64,000 nt of DNA from Melitaea cinxia. Taxonomy: Eukaryota; Arthropoda; Insecta; Lepidoptera; Nymphalidae. Under the pieces are notes generated by a model that saw only the letters and a list, made by a program, of their open reading frames with translations, was not told the origin of the DNA and did no database searches. Below are positions 46,150 through 58,235 of the stretch, one piece after another; position 1 is the stretch's first letter, and every line of letters starts with the position of its first letter. The translations under genes and the position numbers were made by a program. The stretch spans positions 17,170,766 to 17,234,765 of the forward strand of contig NC_059401.1 of NCBI RefSeq assembly GCF_905220565.1, given 5' to 3'.

Positions 46150-46740
46150 AAAAAAAAATGTGTGTCAGCTCCGATGCACGAATGGAGCTTATTCCTTCAG
46201 ATCGACTGTCTAAATTAGCACAAGAAAGGTTTACTAGTCTAAGAAAAAGAATAATACCAAATCAAATCTATAAAATAAATAAAATTGGAGTGTCTGCTTG
46301 TACTATTAAAATAGCCACTTTTAACTAAACGCATATGGATGTACGAGTACATATACCAAAATAACATTTTTTACAATTTTTGTCTGTCTGTCTGTCCGTC
46401 TGCTTATCCCGACTAATGTTTGAAACTGCTGGACCAATTTTGACGGGAAGTTCACTGGCAGATAGCTAATGTAATAAGGAGTAACTTAGGCTACTTTTAT
46501 TTTAATTTATTTTTAAAACTGCGAACCCAACAATAACTATTTTGTAAAATTCCACGCGGACGAAGTCGTGGGCACAGCCAGCACAGTAGTATATAAACGA
46601 ATGAAATCATCAGTCTGCGATAGATGATAGATGGCGTTACGACAAACGTAACCAGGTCATTCGTAGATTTTCGTTATTTCAGTAGATTATACTTCTCATA
46701 TTTTTTTTCATACCGGGGGCGTTATATGAAAATCAATTCT
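46150..46740 (+). repeat. Dispersed non-coding repeat, copy A
   Basis: Shares 'cagatcgactgtctaaat', 'agatggcgttac' and 'cttatatgaaaat' type blocks in the same order with 50610-50890 and 52490-52740. No ORF is conserved among the three. Confidence 0.5.
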
Positions 46741-47574
46741 TAAGGCTTTTGCAACTATGTGTTGCCAATATTATGCCTATTTTATGAAATAAATGTAAGA
46801 AAAGATGGCGTTACTTTCAATTAGAATTTGAAGTATAGATATATTTAGGCAATTTGTCGTAAGCATCAAAAGGTATAAGACCTATTTCATCACCGTTCAA
46901 ATATGTTAAATTATAGTAGTTAGATGCAAATTAAGATATTTTGATGTATGGTCAAACATTGGCAAAACCTCGAAAAACAATACAAATATTACAAAGTAAT
47001 ACAATGCAATACAATAAAAGAACAAAGTATAGCATATCATATAGCAGTACTTCGTTATGAAATTATTTCGAATTATATTTACAAAAGTCGATAAAATATT
47101 ACTCGTGATATAACAAGCATTATATATCTGTATAGTAATTGTTGTATTATGTAATAGTCATACATAAAAGTCGCCTGAAAAGCGATGTTCGTGAAATTAC
47201 CTCGCGAGATCATACACATCACACGCAATGAAAGGGAAATGAAGGTGAAGTTACAAATTGCACTGCATCATTTGTTATATTATTTAATCATTTTGAAGTA
47301 TTAAAGCCTGTTATTGGTTTGTGCGTATAAGTATTGATTTAAATTATACGGTTATATTTAAATATACCATTGAAATTTTTACAATAACTTTGTGTTTATT
47401 TTTATTTTTTGGAACGAAGTTCCTTACGTCAGGCTTGACATTTGGCTGGGCAAGCGAACTGAGACAAAAATGTGATACTAAAACCGTAAGAAAAATATAT
47501 AACGTAAGAGACGTAATATCAGTCACACAACTGTATAATATGACGTTTGTAAAACTAAAATATTACTGGTAGCG

Positions 47575-47706
47575 AACGTTACTCATAGTAGGGAATGAAT
47601 CCGCCAACCCGCATTGGAGCAGCGTGGTGGATTAAGCTCTGATTCTTCTCCTACATGGGAAAAGAGGCCTATGCCCAGCAGTGGGATAATAGAGGCTGAA
47701 GCGATG
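47575..47706 (+). repeat. 3' half of tRNA-derived SINE
   Basis: 'gttactcatagtagggaatg' to 'gaggctgaagcg', matching the 3' part of the copy at 2444-2737. Confidence 0.6.
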
Positions 47707-48120
47707 AATTTAAAATCTCTACACATAAACTATATTCAATCACCTCTTACTTAACTATTGCACAGAATAAATGTCTATAGTTTTCAGTAAGTTAAAACAA
47801 AAAAAGTGTTTTTAGTAACTTAAAATAATCTACAAAAAGAGAAGATCCTTTGAATGTTTGCCGTATATGTCTAACATTATTATTTGTGTAAATAGCCTAT
47901 CTTGGAAAAGCATAAAGAAATGTTATATCAACTCAGATATTTCAGGTGTTAATTTTCAAAAATATTCAAGTCTACTTTTCGATAATTCCATATACAACAG
48001 TTTTCGAAGTAAAAATAATTTCGAATAGTGTTTGTTGTTCGAAGTGGTTCGAAAGCGTTTAATCTGGTCCCGGTCCTCCGTAACAGGGCCTAGTAAATTT
48101 TGTTAAAATATACATTCATT

Positions 48121-48582
48121 TTTAACCGACTTCTAAAAAAGGAGCAGGTTCTGAATTCGATTGTATTTTTTATGTATGTTACCTCAGAACTTTTAACTGA
48201 GTGGACCGATTTCGATGATTTTTTTAATCAATAGGTGATGCGTGACATATGGTCATTTCAATTTAATTGAGTTTTAACTAGAACTTTTCCAGTTATATCA
48301 AATAACGCGTATTTACTTGACTATTTTTTTGTCGATCTACGTTTTGTTATACCGCAAAACTTTTCACTGAGATCACCGATTTTGATGATTATTATTTTAA
48401 TCGAACGCTGGTACTTATTTTGTAATCAAATTAAAATTTGATTAAGATCTCGCTACTACTTTTTAATTAGTAATCTTCGGTAATGCGCATTTACTTGACT
48501 ATTTTTTCATCTACTTAAGTTGTATTACTTGTCGTAATTGAAGTCGGTTTTTTTTTCGTTTGCGAGCAAACGCAATTATTTT
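48121..48582 (+). repeat. Dispersed repeat with 'aaccgacttc ... gaagtcggtt' ends
   Basis: Inverted ends AACCGACTTC (48124) and GAAGTCGGTT (48540), followed by 'tttgcgagcaaacgcaatta'. Same family as 26540-27289; no coding capacity. Confidence 0.6.
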
Positions 48583-50609
48583 GGCCTGAGTCGTGTTTGA
48601 ATTAAAAGTATAAACTCTAAAAAGTAACCTTCGTCATCTATAATTAATCTTCATCACAATCTTAAGAACCTTTCATTTTATGCCTTAAAATAACTTGTCA
48701 CGTATAATTAAAGAAACCTTTTTTGTCTTTACTTCCCGCGAATACCCTACCATAAAAATTCTGCATAATTCAAACGAAAAAGTATCAGAAATGTTCGAGA
48801 AAGTAATAAATTAGTTTTATGTGAGGTTTATGTAAAAACACAGCAATAAAAACGTATTCCGCCCGAGATGAAGATGTCGAATGGAATGAGTGAAACGGGC
48901 TCTCTGAAGACTTGCGCTTACGGATTCTCGAATCACATCTAGGTGTAGGGAAAAAGAATTAATTTTATAAATATCGTTAATACGACGTTTTATAAACGCC
49001 GGGCATGTAAATAACCTAATTAACTGCGATTAAATCAGAAAAAGTTGTTTCATTGTAACATCGTTAAAATTATTTCGTAAATTATTTGCGAAGAAATGGT
49101 TATTTTTCAAAAAAGTATTTTTAAAAATGAGATCAAATAAGTTGTTTTATTTAATCCAAGGTTCTCTAACTACTTTATAATCCCTCAATTGTATTAAAAA
49201 GATACATTTCATTGTAACTGAAAAGGCTTACAATGTACTTTATTTGGTGCATAATTTTAAATACAATGTTTTCAAACCTGAGACTCCTGCGCTCTAAAGA
49301 TATTATGTGACTACAAATATGCAAACAAATTTAAAAAAAAAAAACAACTAATAAGTAAGCAGAATTCTAGAAGCATCTTTTGTTTAAAACTGTGTAGTAC
49401 CAATCCGCCAATCGACGGTGGATCAGTGTCACTGCGCTACGCATTAAGCTCCATCATGAAGAACGAGGCCTATGCCCAGCAGTAGTATGCTAAAAGTTGC
49501 ATCGTCGTATTGTATTAACTTGCTATTAAAAACGAATAGCTGACATTTTTATTTTCGTTATTTTTCTTAGTGTTAATTTTTTAACCCATAACATTTTCGT
49601 TAATCTCAACGGATTGATTGAAACCGATGTTATTTTTTAAACCAAGCTGAGCGAGCAGACGATATTCTGTCCATTGATTGAATTAGTTCATAGTAAAAAG
49701 TTCACAGAAGCACGCTAGCGACTATAGTTTACCCTTACCATAACAATGATTTCAGAACAAGTTGTATCTTCCAGGAAATTCCAAGCATTTCGCTCCGTTG
49801 TCCATCTCTTATTTCTATTGGCTCTTTTAGTTCTATTGGCTCTTAAGGTCTACATGTTGACATAAAGTGTTCTAGACGAATTCCATGGTAATTACTAAGA
49901 TATAAATAAATGATGAAATACCCGTAGGCTGGACTCAAACGCAAAACGCAATGAAATATAATAGAAACCACAAATCAAATCGATTTAATAAATATATATA
50001 AAAAATTAAAGCCTGTAAAAATATAGCATATGTATCGTTTAGTCTACCAATAAAATATATCGCTTAAAGCAAGTAAAAACACAATTTTAAATATCATTTA
50101 AAATTCAGCGTTCATTTTATTACTTCGAAATATTTTATTATTTACTGTAGTCGTAATTTTGTATGATATTCGATTTCAATCAGAATATGGTATTCGTGAT
50201 ATTGTATTCGGTCGAAATGAGCGAATTGTGTTAAATATTTATTTAGTAGAAAAACCATGAATACGTAACTTCATTAATTTTCGTTGGATGTGTTACGAAA
50301 TTTTCAACGCGGAATTTATTTTCATTTAAATATTAGTACCTTCTTTCGAGTATTAATTAACGATGAGAAGATTAACGATAAAGTTAAGATTAAGCTACAT
50401 AAATAAATAAATTAATTAATAAATAAATAATTTATTATGACAACCAACAGTAAATAAATAGATTTAGGAAGAGATTAGGTAATTACGTTTTTATTTTATT
50501 AGTGAGGCTGCGGTTGTTACAGATTTTTTTTTATAAATCGGATTGGCCTTCTTTCAAAATTATTTAATATCACGCCCCACTCATTTTTACTATTTACAAT
50601 TGACACTAG

Positions 50610-50890
50610 TAGATAAAAAAATCTGTGTGTGTGCTCCGACTTACGAATGAAGTTTACTCGTTCAGATCGACTGTCTAAATAAACACACAAAAGGCTTACT
50701 AGTCTAAAAAAAGATTAATAGCATATCAAAAAGTAAATAAATGAATCAAATACCTTTTGGACTCCGATAGATGGCGTTACGATAAACGTAACGAAGTCAT
50801 TCGTTCAGTAGATTTTACTCATCATATTTTTTTTATACTTTAACCTTACATGAAAAATGACCTTATATGAAAATCTATTCTTAAGAAGTG
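50610..50890 (+). repeat. Dispersed non-coding repeat, copy B
   Basis: Relative of 46150-46740, with the 'ttcagatcgactgtctaaat' and 'gatagatggcgttacgat' blocks. Confidence 0.5.
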
Positions 50891-51479
50891 AGCTCCAAAA
50901 AGTAAACGAATCGCATCTAACTTAAGCCCAAAGTTGTATGGGATTCTATGTCGGCGGTCCAGTTATATAAAAACAAACGCAAAGTCCACGACATACATAT
51001 GTATGACTTATATAAACATTTCTCGTAAGTGGAGGCTTAGAGCGATATTAGTCAGTGTTATTCATCGCTTCAACAATCTCCGTTCTCCAACCCTTCATCA
51101 GTATAGATATTTTGCTTCAAAAAGAAATATTGAACGATGTAAATAAAAAAAAAATATATAATAAGATGTTTCAACGTCATGCATATAAGAAACAACATGA
51201 CCGAATTTCGGGACATTTTCCTCCCGTCGTAAAACTGTCGCGAGCACTTCTGATTCGACTCTTATTTGAATACGTAATAACTGAACGTTTGGTATTCAAA
51301 GCATTGTATTCTTTGGTTTATGCTTTGCCAATTTTGGTACACAAATAGTACGGGAAATAGGTCAGAAGCAGGAATTGAACATTTCACGAAGTAATATGAT
51401 CGATTTGTACGATTTTTATTTTTGTGTTACCCACAATTAGGAATTCTAAACATTTTTGAATATCATATCAAAAATTGAC

Positions 51480-51551
51480 CGCTCCAGCGGGATTCGAACC
51501 CGCGTCTTCGACATACCGTGTCGACGCTCTAGCCAATTAAGCTATGGAACG
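51480..51551 (-). tRNA. tRNA-like gene or pseudogene, first of a tandem pair (loop reads GGT, Thr-like)
   Basis: The minus strand folds as a 72-base cloverleaf: 7-bp acceptor (CGTTCCA with TGGAGCG), 4-bp D stem, 5-bp anticodon stem (TCGAC/GTCGA), 4-base variable loop, 5-bp T stem (GCGGG/CCCGC) with loop TTCGAAT. Boxes A and B look good, and a T5 run follows the 3' end by about 6 bases. The anticodon loop is ACGGTAT, so position 33 is C, not the usual U, which argues for a tRNA-derived repeat. It lies between inverted 'atcatatcaaaa' arms. Confidence 0.5.
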
Positions 51552-51790
51552 ATATACTCGCCAGAGCGAAACTTTTGATATGATGATTTTTACTTTCGGT
51601 TTAAGCGAACCGTAGCGCCGTCTATAGTGAGTTCTTTACAGAGACTCGTAACTATTCAAAGTTTCATATTACAATGAAAATCTTTGACAGGAGACGACAC
51701 CATGCTATTTTTAATATGTACGATTTTTATTTTTGTGTTACCCACAATTAGGAATTCTAAACATTTTTGAATATCATATCAAAAATTGAC

Positions 51791-51862
51791 CGCTCCAGCG
51801 GGATTCGAACCCGCGTCTTCGACATACCGTGTCGACGCTCTAGCCAATTAAGCTATGGAACG
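51791..51862 (-). tRNA. tRNA-like gene or pseudogene, second of a tandem pair
   Basis: Identical to 51480-51551 and offset by 311 bp, with the same cloverleaf, flanking arms and T run. Confidence 0.5.
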
Positions 51863-52489
51863 ATATACTCGCCAGAGCGAAACTTTTGATATGATGATTT
51901 TTACTTTCGGTTTAAGCGAACCGTAGCGCCGTCTATAGTGAGTTCTTTACAGAGACTCGTAACTATTCAAAGTTTCATATTACAATGAAAATCTTTGACA
52001 GGAGAATATGATCGATTTCTTGACATAAATTTGTAAAAGCGATTGTTTCAGTGTTCTTCAGTTTGTGGATACCGATCTTATTTGTGGAAATTTCAATATT
52101 TCAGACTTGTATCAAGTGGCAACACTTATCTGAAAGACAGTCTATACTAATATAGTGAAGCTGAAATGTTTGTTTGTTTGTTTGTTTGTATAAGCGCGCT
52201 AATTTCAGGAATTACTGATTCGAAATGAAAAAATAATTTATATGTTGGATAGCCCATTTACTGATACAGACTGTAGGTTATTTTTTCCTCAAATGAATGT
52301 GTGTTGAACCGCGCGTGTATTTAGTACTGTATATATTATTTACTGTACACCATAAAAAGGGTAAAAAGAAGATGAAAGGAAAAATAAATACTAAAAAAAA
52401 TGTTTTTTTTTTCAGAAAAAAAAAAAATTAAATATATTGCGACAGGACGAGATATTCATATATATGATAATTCATATAATATGCTGCGA

Positions 52490-52740
52490 CGCACGACTGG
52501 AGTTTACTCCTCCAGATCGACTGTCTAAATAAGTACAAAAAAGGCTCACTCGTCTAAGAAAAAGATGAATACCATATCAAATAGTAAATAAACGAATCAA
52601 AAACGCCATCTATCGGAACCCAATTGTAATTGTACCGTACAAAAACGTAACGTGGTCAATTTTTCACTAGATTCTACTCCTCATATTTTTATCATAACGG
52701 GGAGGGGGGGGGCTTATATGAAAATCGATTCTTGAGGGGT
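52490..52740 (+). repeat. Dispersed non-coding repeat, copy C
   Basis: Relative of 46150 and 50610 with 'ccagatcgactgtctaaata', 'cgccatctatcgg' and 'cttatatgaaaatcgattct'. Confidence 0.5.
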
Positions 52741-54900
52741 AAACTTAAAAAATATATAAAAAATAATAGTGTCAAAAATTTAAGAAATGGAAAAAATACG
52801 TGGTCATAAAACTGAATCCTAATACATAAAATATTAAACTGAATTTAGATATAATATATTAATGCAAAAGATATTTTTGTTAATGTAAACATGTAGTACC
52901 CTAAGCTTAAGTTTGCCACGCGCTCATACATAATAAGCCCTGTAATCTATTTTCAGTTTAGAACGTAGAACTAAGTAATTACGGTTATCAAATTTTAAGT
53001 CTGTGTGTGTAAGATCTTAACGGATGGCTGTCTGTACATTTAAGACGTATGAGAAAAAATGATATTGGGACCTTTATCAACGCAAATGGCACTCAAAACT
53101 ATGATTGTCAGAATTTTGGTCTGTTTCTCTGTGCGTTTGTGCACGCCAATCTCAGAAACGATATATCCGATTTAGACGTGGTTTCTACTAATATATTGTG
53201 GCAAGCTTAGCTTAATATTTAATGTTTCTTTAATGTCAATTGGTTCATAAATAAAAATGTTATGCTAATTTAAAGAATCACATATAAAGTAGTGACTTTA
53301 TATGTGTGACTTTATATCCACGCGGACGAAGTCGCGAGCACAGATCTTAAATAAATTACTATCCTACACACATACCTCTCCTTGTCACGTTCAAGTAATT
53401 TATTCAACTCTAAGATGATTAATTGAACATAATTCCAAATACAAGAGAATTACGGCTTACGAAATTAATATTTAACTTAGCTTACTTAACATTCTATTTA
53501 AAGGAAATTTCCAATTTTTCAGACACGTTTTAGTAATTTGTTTTACAGTCTGGGATGATTTAGTGTTATCACGAAAGACTGCAGGTCGCTAGCAGTAACT
53601 TAGATTCAAGTAATTTGTGCATATAGCAATCGTGCTGTGCGGTAAAGTAGGAATAAATTGTGATGAGTTTCTTCATGTTATAAGTTATGCTCTTAATAGA
53701 TAAAAGCCAATGGAATTCGCAAATTTTCTTTTGATACAATAAAAGAATTCGAACATTGTCTGTGACCAGTAATAAATAATGAATGTGTATAATTAGACTG
53801 AGATAGCATAGGTTGAAACCTTATTTGTTTTTTGTTGCTATTTATTTATTATTTTATGTAGTGTTACTTTTATAAACGATAATTAAAAAATATATGTTTT
53901 TTATATATACATCATAGTCGGAAAAAGTGGTTAACTTTAGAAGTAAATTTAATTTTTCAGTGAAAATGGTAAAACCCCGTCCAGAATATAGGAAAAAATC
54001 AATGTTACATTACATATATTATACACAATAATAAGAATAAAAACATGCTTTTTAGTTTTCTTTATCTTTTCAACCACGAGTAAATGATTTCTAAAAAATG
54101 AATAAGTTATTTTATCCAATGTAAGGTTATTCGAAGCGCATGTTTATATGAAGAAATACTTTTAAAGAGCTGAGAATGACCTATCGCTGTTATAATAAGT
54201 TAAAACTAGCAATAACTCTGCGAATAATTCGCACTAAATAAGTAAAAAAATTACCGACCGTCAATCATGTTGATATTGTTACAAAATTGAAGCCGTCATA
54301 AATATGATTTTAAAAACCAAAAGCAATAATATTTTATTAGTTGTTGATGCCGGTAGAGCAAGCAATTATCTATAAAATGATGCTTAATTTATGTGGAGTA
54401 ATTGTGAGGTTTTTTCTAAAAAGGAAGGCAAACATCTTAACCTTAGCGTATTAGTATATATGATGACGTAATTATACTTGTGAAGAACAATTATATAGCA
54501 TCGTCGATTACAAAGAGATAAAATGAAAAAGGAGATATGTTCTGTTTCTTTGCTAGAAAAATGTGTCAAGACTGGACATGAAAGACATCATGAATAGAAC
54601 TAAATATCTTGGCAGAAATCCTAAGCAATGTATGTCCCTTAATACCTTTACTTAATAGGACACGAGGCTTTTATTCATCAGCAGAAGATATACACACTAC
54701 TACAGATTGACACAGAATTACTTTCAGCCGTACTCTGGGATGTAAAAGTATTTAATTATATCTAATTAAGCCATTATAGCACGCATATCAATGAAAATAT
54801 CTCCATTTGTGATAGTAAAGTTCTTACCGACACACATTTAAAAAAGGGAAGAATGAAATTTTTTTTTCAATGGGCAATATTTTTCTAATGTTCTTTATTA
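52741..54900. other. AT-rich DNA, no gene recognised
   Basis: Frequent stops in all frames; the only longer frame (54384-54569, minus) has no recognisable content. The 'cacgcggacgaagtcg' motif near 53325 also occurs near 46552 and belongs to a dispersed repeat. Confidence 0.5.
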
Positions 54901-54906
54901 ATATTG

Positions 54907-56420
54907 TTACGTGTTAGGGTTCGAAGGATTTGGAGAGAAAGACCTGCTGACTCTTTTCATCCTTGCTATCTGGGTCTCCTTCTGCGGGCAGTTGAGCTGA
55001 AGATGGCCCCTTTCGCCGCACTTGTAGCACATGACTCCATAGCTTTTCTTCGTAGGAGCCTTGACCTCCTTAACTTCCTCAGAGACCTCGCGGATCTTAT
55101 GGGTCTGCCGTATGTCATGGCGAACAGCCTCTACCTCCAAAGCATGCGCCAATGCTTCTTTTAGCGATGTATGATGACGAAGCCTCACTGCAGCTCTGAC
55201 CTCCAGGTCTTTGATTCCGTCGACAAATGCTTGAACAATATTCGTGTCTACCATCTTGGTGTCTGCTCCTGGGTGTGCCTTCCTGACGAGTTTCTCAATT
55301 TCCAACGCCCATTGTTGTAGTCCTTCTCCTGAGCGTTGGACTCTGTCACGCAGTTGGGCACGGAATACGTGCTCCAGGTGTCGCTCCCCGTATCGGGATT
55401 CAAGTGCCTCCATCAAGTCTTGGAATCCGTTTCCTGTATGTGGCAGTGCTTCCAGAACCGATAAAGCTTGCCCTCTGAGCGCAACAGTGAGAGCGGTCAG
55501 GCATTGCTTTTCCGTCCATCCGTTCGCAGTAGCGACCGTCTGGAATTGTTGACGATAAGCGTTCCACGGAGTAGTACCGTCGTATGGAGGCACTTTCACT
55601 CTTGGTCCTTGCGCCACTCCGGTACTTCCACTAGACATCGCGACTCCCATGGTTTCAAGGCGCACTACTTTCTTTTGTAGTTCAGCGAGGACGGTTTTCA
55701 CATTTTCCACATCTAATCCTAACCCGGTAACTCGTTCTTCCACTACGTCGACATCTTTTCGAAGCTTGGTCACCGCGTCACTAACATCTTTTATAGCCCA
55801 AAGCGTTCTTTCTTGAAGCTCTTTTTGTTGCTCTTGTGATTCTTGCAATTTGAAACTTGTTTGCTCTTGTACTTCTTGCAATTTGAAACTTGTTTGCTCT
55901 TGCGATTCTTGCAAAGCACTACGAATTTCAGCCCTTTGCTGCTCTTGTGATTCTTGCAATTTGAAACTTGTTTGTTCAATTAATTTAATTAAACTTCCTA
56001 ATTGAAGAGCCACTTGAGGGTCTGTAGAAGCTACGGTGTCGCTGGTGGGCGTGGTAAGGGCGGATCCAGTGGGCGGCGCTTGAGACAAAGTAGGCGGAGC
56101 CTGAGTCTGAGTAGGCGGGGCCTGAGCCCGAGTGGGCGGGGCCTGACTCTGAGTGGGCAGGGCCTGAGCCCGAGTGGGCGGGGCCTGACTCTGAGTGGGC
56201 GGGGCCTGACTCTGAGTGGGCGGGGCGTGAGCCCGAGTGGGCGGGGCCTGGGGGTGTGGTTAGTGGGCGGGGCATGACAGGCGGGGTCAGTGGGCGGGGC
56301 TTGGTCCACGGTGGGCGGAGCTTGGTCCCCAGTAGGAGTAGCTTCCGCAGCTCGCTGTGCCCTTGTCCTGACGCCCTTGAAGTCCTTGAAGTCTTCTCTC
56401 GGAGTCAATGGCATCTCCAA
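54907..56420 (-). pseudogene. Gypsy gag, inverted and frameshifted
   Basis: Reading leftward from the ATG region near 56418, just after an antisense primer-binding site at about 56421-56440. The N-terminus is followed by a 21-bp minisatellite encoding QAPPT-xx repeats (about 56330-56060). A 1- or 2-base indel near 56248 shifts the frame. The downstream frame (to 54907) has a coiled-coil region of repeated 'SFKLQESQEQ' units, then a capsid-like domain and one CCHC knuckle (CYKCGERGHLQLNC). The last 15 or so residues are encoded by the reversed LTR-end sequence, so the true C-terminus is lost. Confidence 0.78.
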
Positions 56421-56493
56421 ATCCCACTTCTGACACCAGTTGTTACGTGCTAGGGTTCGAAGAATTTGGAGAGAAAGACCTGCTGACTCTTTT

Positions 56494-56870
56494 CAAATCT
56501 TTATCCAAGCCAGAGAGAAACTACTGTGTGACAAGAAGAGAACTCTTGGCTGTTGTAAAGACGCTACAACATTTCAACAAGTATCTCATCGGCAGACAGT
56601 TTTTACTGCGAACTGATCACGCAGCCTTGAAGTGGCTACTGCAATTCAAGAGCCCAGAAGGTCAAGTAGCTCGATGGATTGAGCAGCTTTGTTGATTGTG
56701 TTTGTTGTATTTGTCATAAAAAAAAAAAAAAAAAAAAAAGCTTCAGGAGTACGACTTCAAGGTGGAACACCGCAGTGGAAAGATGCATGGAAATGCCGAT
56801 GCACTCTCACGAAGGCCGTGTCCGGAAGACTGCAAACATTGTGTTAAGCAAGAATCTAATGAACATTAAA
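56494..56870 (+). pseudogene. Gypsy pol fragment: RNase H, interrupted by a poly(A) insertion
   Basis: Encodes the RNase H C-terminal half ('YCVTRRELLAVVKTL', 'FLLRTDHAALKWLLQF', 'ARWIEQL'). It is then interrupted at about 56693-56739 by a roughly 45-base insert ending in about 22 A's. It resumes with 'LQEYDFKVEHRSGK' and 'NADALSRRPC' until a stop at 56868-56870. The repeated 'agctt' at both edges of the insert looks like a short target duplication. Confidence 0.75.
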
Positions 56871-56889
56871 GCTCACAAGAACAAGTCCT

Positions 56890-58224
56890 TTGGGTATCTG
56901 GGAGAGTGATGCTATGAGGGAAGCTCAAGAAAGAGATGACGACCTTCGGCACATCATCACATGGAAGAAACAGGGTGACGTAAAACCAATCTGGAGTGAG
57001 GTTGCACCCACTGGCGCTGTCACTAAGGCGTACTGGGCTCAATGGGACAGTCTGATACTTCAAAACGGAATACTCTACCGGAAATGGGAGAAGACTAACG
57101 GCAGAGAGTTCCACCTTCAGATAATTGTCCCGAGAACGAGAGTACCAGATATTCTCCGTGAAATACATGATGGCGTATCAGGAGGTCATCTGGGTGTCAA
57201 GAAGACGTTAACAAAAGTGCGAGAACGATTCTACTGGTTGCATTGTCGAGATGATGTACAGGATTGGTGCCGCAAATGTACTACTTGCGCTGCTGTAAAA
57301 GGACCACAGACCAGGAGCCGTGGGAATCTGCGGTTGTATAACGTCGGTGCACCGTGGGAACGAATTGCAGTTGACGTAGCGGGGCCATTTCCTGTAACGG
57401 AATCGGGAAACAAGTATTTTATGGTCGTCATGGACTACTTCACCAAATGGCCCGAAGTGTTCGCCATACCAAACCAAGAAGCTACAACAGTCGCTTCTAA
57501 GTTAGTCGAAGAAGTGATATGTCGCTTTGGCGTGCCTCTAGAAATCCATTCTGATCAGGGCAGGAACTTCGAATCGCAAGTATTCCAGGAAGTGTGCAGA
57601 ATTTTGGGCATGCATAAGACGAGGACCACCGCGTACCGTCCACAGTCTGATGGAATGGTTGAGAGATTTAACCAGACCCTTGAGAGGCATTTAGCGAAAT
57701 TGGTAGACGACAAACAAAAAGATTGGGACAAGTATATACCGCTCTTCCTTCTGTCGTACCGAACCGCTGAGCATGAGAGCATAAAAGCTACCCCGGCGTA
57801 TGTCAATTACGGTAGAGAATTACGAATACCAGTAGACCTATTGACTGGAGGGTCACCGGAGGAACCAAATACCGTACAAGACTATGTCAGCGATTTAAGG
57901 GAGAAAATGCGCTATATACACGCCTTGGTTCGGGAAAATGGTTTACAGTCAAGTGAGAATATGAAAACCCGATACGACCGGAAATCGAACACGAGCGGCT
58001 TCAAGGAAGGGTCACTGGTGTGGCTGCATAACCCAACCCGCCGGAAAGGGAAATCGCCAAAGTTGCAGACCAAGTGGGACGGTCCATACAAAGTGGTTAC
58101 CCGACTGAATGATGTGACTTACAGGATTCAAAAGCAACCAAGAGGGACATTCAAAGTGGTACACATAGACCGTCTGGCGCGTTACCATGGCAGTAACAAC
58201 GATGCTCGGGACGAGCATCTCTAA
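56890..58224 (+). CDS. Gypsy integrase (intact reading frame in a broken element)
   Basis: A 444-codon frame. It contains the zinc-binding HHCC domain ('GGHLGVKKT', 'CRKCTTC') and the catalytic core with Asp162 ('VDVAGP'), Asp222 ('HSDQGRNF') and Glu258, a D,D35E triad. The C-terminal DNA-binding region ends in 'KVVHIDRLARYH'. It stops 11 bases before the LTR. Upstream RNase H is in another frame, so no full polyprotein can be made. The start at 56890 is only the first ATG of the open frame, not a likely real start. The frame is uninterrupted, suggesting the element is not old. Confidence 0.8.
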   Translation: MGIWESDAMREAQERDDDLRHIITWKKQGDVKPIWSEVAPTGAVTKAYWAQWDSLILQNGILYRKWEKTNGREFHLQIIVPRTRVPDILREIHDGVSGGHLGVKKTLTKVRERFYWLHCRDDVQDWCRKCTTCAAVKGPQTRSRGNLRLYNVGAPWERIAVDVAGPFPVTESGNKYFMVVMDYFTKWPEVFAIPNQEATTVASKLVEEVICRFGVPLEIHSDQGRNFESQVFQEVCRILGMHKTRTTAYRPQSDGMVERFNQTLERHLAKLVDDKQKDWDKYIPLFLLSYRTAEHESIKATPAYVNYGRELRIPVDLLTGGSPEEPNTVQDYVSDLREKMRYIHALVRENGLQSSENMKTRYDRKSNTSGFKEGSLVWLHNPTRRKGKSPKLQTKWDGPYKVVTRLNDVTYRIQKQPRGTFKVVHIDRLARYHGSNNDARDEHL

Positions 58225-58235
58225 GAGGGGAGTAG

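Larger units (their letters stand above)
45916..51398. other. AT-rich DNA with scattered repeats, no gene recognised
   Basis: Apart from the listed repeats (46150, 47575, 48121, 50610) I see no coding signal. Open frames such as 47321-47572 and 50934-51348 show no domain and no conserved neighbour. It could be intergenic DNA or a long intron. Confidence 0.5.
51400..52007. repeat. Tandem duplication (311-bp offset) containing the tRNA-like sequences
   Basis: The block 'gtacgatttttatttttgtg' to 'tctttgacaggaga' occurs at about 51400-51697 and 51718-52007 and appears identical. A short non-duplicated linker ('cgacaccatgct') lies between them. The identity suggests a very recent event. Confidence 0.8.

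Noticed and set aside
47321..47572. 83-residue ORF with a hydrophobic start
   Set aside because: No domain, no splice or neighbour support, and located in repeat-rich AT DNA; insufficient evidence for a gene.
55244..55680. Plus-strand ORFs opposite gag
   Set aside because: Shadows of the minus-strand gag frame, with no recognisable content.
56002..56277. Gly/Arg-rich plus-strand ORF
   Set aside because: It is the reverse complement of the gag minisatellite.
57208..57806. Minus-strand ORFs opposite integrase
   Set aside because: Shadows of the well-supported plus-strand integrase.
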